This document shows positions 9,923 to 17,590 of a stretch of DNA of 18,050 nt, one piece after another (within the stretch, counting starts at the first letter, position 1; the number at the start of each line of letters is the position of its first letter). The notes under the pieces are model-generated. The model was not told where the DNA came from, did no database searches, and worked only from the letters and a program-made list of their open reading frames with translations. A program made the position numbers and the translations under genes. The DNA comes from Collybiopsis luxurians FD-317 M1 (lineage: Eukaryota > Basidiomycota > Agaricomycetes > Agaricales > Omphalotaceae), in contig KN834909.1 of NCBI GenBank assembly GCA_000827265.1, forward strand, positions 2,241 to 20,290. Direction: 5' to 3'.

Positions 9923-10828
9923 TCAAACGTCGAAAGGGATTCCAAATACTTCCTCCAGTTCCCGGGCATATAAATCCTCAACATGCTCAATCTCCATCTG
10001 TTCCCATATATCCTGCAGGGTCAGAGCCATATGGAGGCTGGGATCTGCCAATTCATCTTTATTCTTTTTGACCAATGAATAGGTCAAAGGATCCTCCCTG
10101 GTGCAAACAAAGTAGGCATTAGGGTGACCAGACAAAAAGATCACTACAGGAGATGTATTGGGAGTCTCAATGAGAGTACTGGGAAGGGAAGTGGTATCGA
10201 GAGAAGGAATGAAATTGGATAAGGAATCGGGAGTAGAGTCACTCTTCGTCTCGAAAGGAAAGGACTCAGATGAAGGACCTCCCCATATGTCCATAGGGGC
10301 GACGGTGCTAGTAGACACTGGTTCCAAGGGCAGATCTCCAATATTCAAGAGATGACAAAGCTCCTCATAAATGCCGTGAAATTGAGATAATTCAACTCCA
10401 CGCCCCTGGGCCAAAGCTTCAGCAGCAAGTTGGAGGTTGTGGGACTCAACGAGAGAGTCTTGCAACTCCTTAATAACCTGATCTTGCTCCTTAATGGTCA
10501 CTTCAGCAGTTTTGTGAAGATATCTGGCTTTCTGGGTGTCTCGCTAGGAAAGATCAGTGAGCCATGGAAACCCTACGACAAGTCGAAAAAGACATACAGA
10601 TGACTCGAGCATATTATCTTCAAATTCCTGCATGATTCGACTCAAGAGTTCTCGCAACTTGCAGATCTCATCAGATTGACCCTCGACAACCCTCTGCAGT
10701 TGCCCAAACTCACAATGAGCTTGGTTCACAAGGATGTCCTGATCAGACACGACTTGAGAAATACTCTCAGCAGCATCAGCGAGATGATCTAGGAACAAAG
10801 CTGAGTCAAAAGGAGAAGGGGAAGCCAT
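9923..10828 (-). CDS. Antisense cargo gene A: predicted 283-aa coiled-coil protein, one intron
   Basis: The ATG at 10828 opens exon 1 (10828-10598, 77 codons). A 54-nt intron (10597-10544; GTATGT to CCTAG) follows in phase 0, and exon 2 (10543-9923) ends with TGA. The intron holds the only stop between them. The N-terminal half (MASPSPFDSALFLDHLADAA, then Glu/Gln/Leu-rich heptads such as IKEQDQVIKELQDSL) looks like a coiled coil. A Ser/Thr/Pro linker follows, then a segment with GHPNAYFVCTREDP, and an acidic C-terminal helix (IWEQMEIEHVEDLYARELEE). There is no signal peptide or membrane span, so it is not an env-like protein. I recognise no family. It lies in tandem with gene B on the strand opposite gag-pol, about 300 bp past gene B's stop. 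Exon sequence carries no nonsense change. Confidence 0.72.
10544..10597 (-). other. Intron of antisense gene A (54 nt)
   Basis: On the minus strand it begins GTATGTC and ends TTTCCTAG, with a possible branch site CTCACTGAT near the end. Removing it joins two open exons in phase. It is not divisible by three in effect, because reading through meets TAG at its last three bases. Confidence 0.7.
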
Positions 10829-11129
10829 GACAAGGGAGGATCTCAAAATGAGAATAGAGAAATAGTCTCAAAAAGTGTCCTTTTATTGAGACAGGGATGC
10901 CTGATACGAACCTAATAAGGAACAAAATGTGCAGCCACATGCATATGCCTCATGGAAGCTTTTGAATACTTTGATTCTCAGGAGATATCTTATTTCGAAC
11001 CTGGGGCAACTTCTTATTTCACACAAAGGAGGGGCCAAAAAAGAAAAAGACTTAATTTAGGAAAGGAAACTACAAAAAATTTGGAATGGGAATCTATCTA
11101 GATACAAGAGATTATACAAGTCCAAAGTT
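10829..11129 (-). promoter_or_regulatory. Spacer between antisense genes with TATA-like box for gene A
   Basis: This gap holds the 3' end of gene B and the upstream region of gene A. CAATAAAAGG on the minus strand (AATAAAA, 10887-10881) is about 53 bp before gene A's ATG, a spacing like that of gene B's TATA box. Nothing else is recognisable in the gap. The box is a weak match, so it is tentative. Confidence 0.4.
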
Positions 11130-11345
11130 CTAGGAAGTACTAGAGGAAGGCTTGGAAGGTGAGGCAGCAGCAAACTGCCCTTGGACTGACTCAAAAAGCT
11201 GCCGAAGTTGGGCGAGTTCTTCATCTCGTGACTTTGACTCTTCTGCTGCGACTCGACGGGCCCCCTCACTTGCAGCCAGCTTCTTCCTCAACTCCTCTAT
11301 TTCACCATCCCGAGCTTCCATTGCTCCCCTTAGTTGCTGAACCTC

Positions 11346-11397
11346 CTGAAAGAAATCCTATCAGAACACTAAACCAGTTGAAAAAAAAGAAACTTAC
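11346..11397 (-). other. Gene B intron 4 (52 nt)
   Basis: Minus strand GTAAGTTTC to TTTCTTTCAG with a pyrimidine-rich interior. It joins exon 4 (ending HFTGDIQSM) to exon 5 (starting EVQQLRG) in phase 0 and makes one long coiled-coil region. Confidence 0.75.
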
Positions 11398-11697
11398 CAT
11401 CGATTGAATGTCACCTGTGAAATGCCAAACAAAGGACTTGAGTTGAGTCAGCTCTTCATCCTTATCCTTCAACTGTGCATCATGCGAGACCACTTGTTCC
11501 TGCAGACGGAGATTGTCAGTTGCCAAACAATCAGACTTCTGCGACAAAGCTTGATATTCCCGATACGCTCGGAGGAGCTCATCTTGCTGAGCATCAACGA
11601 TATTGGCAGAAGACAAGTTGATCATTGAGAGGGACTTGACAAACTGGGTTAACCCGCTATTTGAGAATGGGGCAGGAGGTTCAGAAGAAGGATGATT

Positions 11698-11762
11698 CTA
11701 TAAAGGGAGCATTGAAACAATTAGTGATACAACAAAAAACTGGAAATAAAGGAGTTACTCAC
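11698..11762 (-). other. Gene B intron 3 (65 nt)
   Basis: Minus strand GTGAGTAACTCC to CCCTTTATAG, with a CACTAAT branch-like motif. It separates exon 3, ending in phase 0 after LEEQL, from exon 4, starting NHPSSEPP. Confidence 0.72.
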
Positions 11763-11905
11763 CAGTTGCTCCTCGAGATCATTGAATATGCCTTGAACCA
11801 GACCATCTGCCAAAGCCCAGAGATCTTGCTCTAACACTACCTGACTGCAACTGGATAACAACTCAGCAACTCACATGATGATGCATTCGATGGCAGTTCG
11901 TATCA

Positions 11906-11960
11906 CTGAAACAGAAATTAGTTAGAACGGCGACACGAATGGAAGAATAGTGAAACTCAC
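11906..11960 (-). other. Gene B intron 2 (55 nt)
   Basis: Minus strand GTGAGTTTCAC to TTCTGTTTCAG, with a perfect CTAAC branch-site motif 15-20 nt before the acceptor. It is the best-supported intron of the set, and splicing moves into the frame that is open in exon 3. Confidence 0.75.
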
Positions 11961-12317
11961 TTTTGTCCCGAGTAGTGGAAGAGTCGTCAGAAGGGTCTCG
12001 CTTAACGAGAGGTTCAAAAAACCAGGTTTTCAAACCAGAAACCTTGCGATAGGACCGGTTGTCAATGGCCTTCCAGACGGGGGCGGGAGGTGTCGGAACA
12101 GGAACAGGGGGAGGTGGAACTTCTTCGGGATAGTCCAAGGTCATGGCATCCAGCTCTTCTGGAGCTCCCATCTCCACGTCGACATCTGTGGTGTCACGAA
12201 TGACCTCCTTCCCCTTGCGAGACAAAGTTGGAACAATTGGTTCACGACTTGGCTCCCCTAGATGCACCCTTTCCTCTCGAAGGAGCTGACTCTTTCGAAA
12301 TGCATTTGAAGAAATGA

Positions 12318-12365
12318 CTAGAAGATAATGAGTAATTATAATAACCCTAGACTCATTGAACTCAC
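12318..12365 (-). other. Gene B intron 1 (48 nt)
   Basis: Minus strand GTGAGTTC to ATCTTCTAG. The length is a multiple of three and has no in-frame stop, so retention would also leave the frame open. Splicing is inferred from the consensus donor and acceptor. Confidence 0.55.
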
Positions 12366-13104
12366 CAGCTTTCCTTTTTCCTTCTGAAGTCCTCGGCCTG
12401 TCTGACAATAAACCCAACTCTTCTGGATGACTACAGTGGTAAGGGGTTTTTTGCAACCCTGCTGTTAAGGCATTCCATTCTTTGCCCTGAATAGGAAACA
12501 GCCCTCGACTTGACATGATACGATAAGCGACGATGAGGGGGAGCCTAGCGAGGATGTGGAATTGAAGGAGACAAAAGATACTCTTGAAGGAACAAAGCTT
12601 CTTACTAGAAGGATAGTTCGCTTCGCAAGTACCGCATGATAAAGAGTTTGGGCAAAGGGAGCATGAGGAGTGAAGATTATGTGACTCACAATATTTGCAA
12701 GATGGATAGCTCCTGAAAATATTCCTCCACTCTTCAACATCTACCCTATCCAAAACCTCGAGACTTGAGTTGGCCAGATACGCATCTTCATAGATGGGCT
12801 GGAGGCTGGTAGGAAGGGAAGTGGGAACACTGTCTGTTATGGAGATGGAGGGATACTGGAGTTGCATGCTGCATTCAAAGGCCACACGCCACATTTTCTT
12901 GGCCGCTGGGGGAGCTGAAGGAAGAGCGTTGGAGAAGGGAACCACAGAGGCCAATTGGAGAGGCTGTGGAACCCTGAGGATCAGTTGGGGCTTTGACCCT
13001 CCTGAATTACTTGAAGATGCAATAGGTTGGTTGGGAAACATTTGAGAGGACGACATAGTGGTAAGAGAAAGAGAGGAAATTGACTCAAAAACCCAGAGTG
13101 CCAG

Positions 13105-13111
13105 CTTTATA
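13105..13111 (-). promoter_or_regulatory. TATA box of antisense gene B
   Basis: Minus strand CCCTTATAAAGC gives TATAAAG about 50 bp before the ATG at 13056, followed by a CT-rich leader. This implies a promoter facing into the element, separate from the LTR and about 140 bp inside the 3' LTR edge. Activity is inferred. Confidence 0.6.
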
Positions 13112-13241
13112 AGGGCTTCAGACTTAGAATTTTTTGATCAAAGTTTGGCATCCGGCATATCAAAGCTCAATCTGATGGTGAACAGTCACAACACTGTGTC
13201 GCATCAAAAGTGATGTGTCCTTTTGAGGGCTCAAGGACCTT

Positions 13242-13252
13242 AGGGGGGGTAA
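13242..13252 (+). promoter_or_regulatory. 3' polypurine tract
   Basis: AGGGGGGGTAA directly abuts the first base of the 3' LTR, where plus-strand DNA synthesis is primed in LTR elements. It is near-identical to the tract at 9716-9728. Confidence 0.85.
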
Positions 13253-13947
13253 TGTTATGCCCTACGCTATTTTTTCCACTCTTTCCAACCAGTACACTCA
13301 CAACACGACTCGATAATAGTCTTACCAATCAACTCAGCTCTCCAAATCCGACACGCATTTTGCAAGGTGAACTAACCAGTTGCTCATTCCAAACTTCTAT
13401 TCACAAGGCCACATGTCTTCCCGCAGAGTATAAAAGCCTTGTACCTACATCTCTCATGATAATGCTGTTATTACCTGAACTATCTTGATCTGTGTTGTTT
13501 CTGTTCTCTTGTTCACTAGTCTATAATATTATTCTGCTTAACACTGAGTCGAGCAAACCCCATTGACACTGAGTCACTGGCATATCCACTTCTCACTTGT
13601 CGAACTGATTGACAAGACTATTCAACTGCCATAGCCTCTTGAATATTCTGTCTCGTAGGGTAAACGGACACTGAGTCACGAACCTTCCGAGTCAACCCTT
13701 GTTAATACCGTCTTAACGAGTCCTTTCAATATACAATCTCTAGTTGCACTGAGCTACTAGAATTGTTATTTGACACTTGAGAATCATTCCTCTATATCAA
13801 ATACTCAAACTGTACAGGACTCGATCACTTGTCGTATGTAGCGACTCCCCATCACATATTCTGTCTCGGCTGTGGTATAATAAATTACTTTCTACTCACT
13901 GAACCTGCTACAAGCTTCTAACAACAAAGGTAGTAAAGGTCCTAACA
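13253..13947 (+). repeat. 3' LTR (695 bp)
   Basis: Starts TGTTATGCCC and ends GGTCCTAACA. It has the same TATA box (13429-13435) and self-primer sequence as the 5' LTR. It is one base shorter than the 5' copy. Almost all differences are CpG transitions, spread over both copies, so they arose after insertion. Confidence 0.97.
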
Positions 13948-13952
13948 ATCTG
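13948..13952. repeat. Right target-site duplication ATCTG
   Basis: ATCTG immediately follows the 3' LTR and equals 226-230. On the minus strand it is CAGAT, covering the codon for Asp in Q-T-D-G of the older integrase. Confidence 0.95.
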
Positions 13953-16900
13953 TTTGTGCATGATATGCTGTAGAAGTCTTGTATTCGATACCTAGACATG
14001 TGAGTAGAGATTTCTAAAAATTTGAAATAAAAAGGGAGCCACAATCAGAAAGAATCAATTGCAGAAGACCATGAAGGCAAAAAATACAATCAAGAAATAG
14101 CCAAGCTAATTCTGGTGCAGTCATTGATTCTCTGCAGGGAATGAAATGAGCGGCACAGGTAAGCCTATCACAAACAACCCAGATTGAATTGTATGTGTGA
14201 GACTGTGGGAGCTTCACAATGAAGTCCATTGTGATGGCCTGCCAAGGGCAAGATGGAATAGAAAGTGGATGGAGAAGGCTGAAAGGTTTATGGTGGGGAT
14301 TTTTGCTACAAGGGCAATTATCACAAGCCTCAACATAGCGGCAAATATAGGTGGTAACTCCAGGCCAGGAGTAATTGCAAGTAACAAGAGTGATTGTGCA
14401 GTTGCAGCCAGGATAACCAGCAACAACTCTGTCATGACAAGGCTTGAGAATTTCATGTCGAAGTGGAGCGGGAACATATAGGTGTCCATTGTGAAATACA
14501 AGATTTTGCTGAATCTGAAAGTTGGGATTGCCAGCGGTGATTGCGCGGCACCATTCAGTATTGTTCTGAAATGCATCCATGAATTTGGCAAGCATATCAG
14601 AGTTGTCCAGAGCAATGGTGGTGAGTGCCAAAAGTGAAGAGGATGGAGCATTCAATGCAAGATTTGTAGGTGAGGAGGAGAGAGGGGGAGTTAATTCCAA
14701 ATCTAAAAAGAGAAGTTCTGTATGATGATTTGTCAGTAGTACACATTTTTGCACATCAAGGCATTCATCCCCCAATTTAGGAATGAAGTCAGGATGGCAT
14801 GATGGTGTGTCAGCTACATTAGTAACTCCAGAGGCCCAGGTGAGTTTAAAGTCAAACTCAGATAAAAACATAGCCCAATGTGCTTGATGTCGGTTAAGAA
14901 CTTGAGAAGTCATGAAATATTCAAGATTTTTGTGATTGCAAACAACAGAAATAGAAAATTGTGAACCCAAAAGCCAAGCGCGATGTTCACGCAAGCCTTC
15001 AACAATGGCAAGAAGCTCCTTGTCATGAACATCATAATTAATTTCAGCAGGAGAAAGCTTTTGTGAATAGAATGAAACAGGATGGAGATCTCCATTATCA
15101 TTGGCCTGGTGAACAACACAGGAAATAGCAAAGTCCGATGTGTCCATGAAACAAGTAGAAGGGGCATGCAGGTTGAAATGTGAAAGAACAGGAGCAGATG
15201 AAAATAAATGTTTAAGGGAATCAAAGGCTAAATGAGCTTCATTGGAAAAATTCCACCTGACATCCTTGCAGGTTAAGCGAGTTAAAGGAAGAGTAATTTG
15301 CAAAAAGCCATTAATAAAATGGCAGTAGAAGTTACAAAAGCCAAGAAAGGATTGTGGTTGATGTACATTAGTGGGTTCAGGCCAATCCAGGATAGTAGAA
15401 AGTTTTTTTGGATTCATTTTGATGCCTTCGGTGCCAACAATATAGCCTAGGAATTCGACTTCGGATTTGTCAAACTCACATTTCTTGGGATTTGTGCAGA
15501 GTGAAGCATCACATAGTTGGTCAAGGACCATGCCAATATGACAATGATGCTCCTCAAGTGTCTTTGAGAATATGAGTATGTTGTCAAGGTAAACAACACA
15601 CACAACATCAAGAAGATCCTGAAGGACATCCTGTATAAACAATTGCCAAGCGGCAGGAGCATTAGTAAGACTGTACAGAACAATGAGATGTTCAAAAAGA
15701 CCAAGGTGCATTCAGAATGCAGTTTTCCACTCATCACCTTCACAAATTTGAAGATGAGAGTATGCCGACTTGAGGTTGACAATTGAAAAATGCTTGCAGC
15801 CTTGTACACAGTTGAGGAGGTCATCCACAAGAGGAAGAGGGAAGCGATTCTTGTGAGTAATGGTGTTAAGTCCACAAAAATCAACACAGAGTCTGATTTT
15901 GCTGGTCTTCTTGTGAGTGAATAAAATGGGAGCACCAGCGGAAGATGTAGAGGGTCATATATGGCAATGCCATAAGTTAGAGTTGACATATTCAGCAACA
16001 GCTTCACATTCAACTTCCGCAAGGTGATACATTTGGCTGAACAGTGGCAATTTCCCTTCTTCAAGTTCAATTTCAATATTAAATGGGCAATGCTCAGGAA
16101 GCTTTTTGAACTCACGGGGGTTAAATACAGTATCGGCCCAAGGTCAGTAGTGTGCTGGGATGAAAGAGGAAAAATCCTCTACCTCATCATTGCCTTCCAG
16201 AGGAAGATCCAGGATAGAATCCAAGGCATGAGGGTCAGTAGCAAAAGAATGGATATACACAGAAGACTGGGTATCAAAGAAATGAAGGTATGATACCTGC
16301 AAAGATTTGGAGGAGTGGTAGAACTTATGGGGACAAAGGATCTTGCTATCTGGCGGCTTGTCAACCGGTGGGGCAGGAAGATCCACAGGTGGGGGTGGAG
16401 AATATGCTGGGGACTTTGTTGAATTTCCAAAGCCATTGTGGTGGACAAAAGCGGTGAGGAAGGGAGTCCTGGGTTGAGTAGTAAAAGTAGGCAGAGGCAT
16501 TGAGGATTCAACTGCGGCAACATCTGGAGCAGATGAAACAAAATTGTCAGTAGTAGGAGCAGAAGAATGAAGGTGTCATAAAGGAGAATTGGATAGACCA
16601 AAGCCTAAACCAACACTCGCGTTGTTGAGAGAAGGTTGCATAGAAAGACCAGAGCCTTTACCATACACCTTGATGGGGTTAGCTCTGTTCAAGCTGCAAC
16701 AGTCAAGTTCAACAGAACTTGATCGCCAGTCAATTTTTGGATTGTGACAGCAAAGCCAATCTAAACCTAAAATAATAGGATAGCTGACAGAGACGACAGC
16801 AAGCATTAGTGTTTCATCATGAGAAGAGATGGAAATATTAGTGATAACTTCTTGGGTGATCAATCCAGAAGCTATAGGTCAACTGTCAATGGCAATGACA

Positions 16901-17241
16901 GGAGAAGGATTAGTTTTTGTACGGCAAGTAAGACAATGATGGGATGCAAATTTGTCCAATATACAAGTAGAAGCACCAGAATCAATAAGAGCATGAGTAT
17001 GGATAGAAGGGCAGTTCAGAAATTGAAGAGAAATAGAAATAATAAAGTGAGAAGGTGAATGAAGGTAAGTATTAGTGGCAAAAATAAAAGTGGGAGCATA
17101 AAGGCAAATGGAGGTATAAGAGCCATCAACATTACAGACAGCTCTGGGCTCTGGCTCTTGGTATGGTACCAAAGCTATGAGTGCCCCAACACTAACCGGA
17201 GACCTCAGGGAGCAAGGTGAGTCACCAGTTAAGCTTTTCCC
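13953..17241 (-). pseudogene. pol: pol of the older element (protease, RT, RNase H, integrase)
   Basis: A single minus-strand frame runs from the frameshift site at 17241 to the insertion. Stops are TGA at 16881-16879, 16578-16576, 16146-16144, 15957-15955 and 15714-15712, and TAG at 14016-14014. The protease has LIDSGASTCILDKFA and later ILGLDWL. RT runs from about 16140, with LCVDFCGLN, SIVNLKSAYSHL, LTNAPAAW and YLDNILIF. RNase H has DTSDFAISCVV, HDKELLAI and VVCNHKNLEYF. Integrase has CDNCPCSK, MDFIVKLP and SDCGSLFISNF. The first RT catalytic Asp (VN for VD), the last Asp of YLDD (YLDN) and an RNase H Asp (CNHKN for SDHKN-type) are Asn. SDCG replaces SDRG. All fit CpG-type decay, so the enzyme is dead apart from the stops. 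Confidence 0.92.
17194..17241 (-). promoter_or_regulatory. -1 frameshift site of the older element
   Basis: In the minus-strand gag frame, ttG GGA AAA gct TAA gives heptamer GGGAAAA at 17241-17235, followed by the gag stop. The -1 frame is open and leads into protease. Downstream, AACTGG (17230-17225) can pair with CCGGTT (17199-17194) with one G-U, which an original AACCGG would make perfect; further pairs GAC/GTC and TCA/TGA can form inside. The heptamer is the same as in the inserted element. Confidence 0.7.
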
Positions 17242-17590
17242 AAAGGAGAAACTTTCTTACCACCAGCCTTCTTCTGTTCTTTGATACACTTTTGAGCGGA
17301 AGGTGAGAGGTTCGGGCATGGTGAGTCAATGTTGTGACTGCCAATGCCACAATATACACAAAGGCTGAGGGTCTTCCTCCTCTGCTTTTTGGCATCAGTA
17401 AGAGGACCACAAGGGCAATGAGTAGCTGCAGCATCAATTTGCATTGGCTCACCAGGAGGGAGAGATGGCATAGCTGATGCTGGAGTGTGCAAGTAGGGGG
17501 AGGAGAATGTCTGTTTTGGAGTAAAAGAATTAGTATTATTGGAAGCTTTACCTTCATAGCAATAGTCTAGAATCATGTTATTTGTATAGT
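17229..17590 (-). pseudogene. gag: C-terminal part of gag of the older element
   Basis: A minus-strand frame from about 17590 to the TAA at 17231-17229 encodes a Ser/Thr/Pro-rich segment, PPGEPMQIDA, and a zinc-knuckle-like CVYCGIGSHNIDSPC. The spacing after His is five residues where four is usual, so the knuckle may be damaged. It ends in a Lys-rich tail, KEQKKAGGKKVSPLGKA. The PMQID segment before a single knuckle is common in fungal Ty3/gypsy Gags. The capsid part that should precede it is absent. Upstream the frame is closed by a TAA. Confidence 0.8.

Larger units (their letters stand above)
11130..13056 (-). pseudogene. Antisense cargo gene B: five-exon gene for a predicted 568-aa protein, one in-frame TGA
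   Basis: The ATG at 13056 follows a pyrimidine-rich leader and a TATA box. Exons are 13056-12366, 12317-11961, 11905-11763, 11697-11398 and 11345-11130 (TAG stop). The introns of 48, 55, 65 and 52 nt all start GTGAGT or GTAAGT and end TAG or CAG. Exon phases are compatible throughout. The protein starts with MSSSQMFPNQPIASSS and has three CX2C pairs at residues 120-144 (CKYC, CSLC, CGTC), possibly zinc-binding. A hydrophobic stretch, a basic region (KAxx..RKSQLL), a Pro tract (PPPPVPVPTPPAPVW) and a C-terminal coiled coil follow (EEIEELRKKLAASEGARR-like heptads). One TGA (11873-11871) interrupts exon 3 and fits a CGA change. I recognise no family. Layout recalls antisense genes of some plant Ty3/gypsy (Tat-lineage) elements, by position only. 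Confidence 0.72.
231..13947 (+). mobile_element. Complete 13.7-kb chromodomain Ty3/gypsy LTR retrotransposon with antisense cargo genes
   Basis: The element is bounded by two near-identical LTRs starting TGTTATGCC and ending CCTAACA, with the duplication ATCTG outside them. The order is LTR, self-type primer-binding site, gag, -1 frameshift, pol (PR-RT-RH-IN-chromodomain), polypurine tract, antisense genes, second polypurine tract, LTR. The PR-RT-RH-IN order and the chromodomain place it in Ty3/gypsy chromoviruses. It is unusually long because gag has about 1,500 codons and about 3.5 kb lies between the pol stop and the 3' LTR. It cannot act autonomously now: 13 premature TGA codons interrupt gag and 14 interrupt pol. 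Confidence 0.95.
13948..17590 (-). mobile_element. Older Ty3/gypsy element (minus strand), interrupted by the large element and lacking the front of gag
   Basis: Reading leftward from about 17590, there is the C-terminal part of gag, a -1 frameshift site, protease, RT, RNase H and integrase up to 13948, resuming at 230. No LTR is visible: the left end is outside the window, and on the right the gag N-terminal region and 5' LTR are missing, with unrelated sequence from about 17590. Its RT and integrase differ clearly from those of the inserted element, so it is a different lineage. Many Arg positions read Cys or His and several stops occur, so it is older. Confidence 0.88.

Noticed and set aside
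11841..11874. An extra intron in gene B after ATCATCAT (GTGAGTTGCTG to TTGCAG)
   Set aside because: It would be only about 30 nt. The simpler reading is continuous coding with one TGA, because the frame before and after it agrees.
9678..13252. An env gene in the usual post-pol position
   Set aside because: No sense-strand frame of useful length is present, and the antisense products lack signal peptides and membrane spans.
231..13947. CRISPR array or tandem repeat array
   Set aside because: The only long direct repeats are the two LTRs; no short regularly spaced repeats were seen.
15447..16115. A 222-codon minus-strand frame over the older RT
   Set aside because: The RT motifs are in another frame of the same strand; this one gives no recognisable motif.
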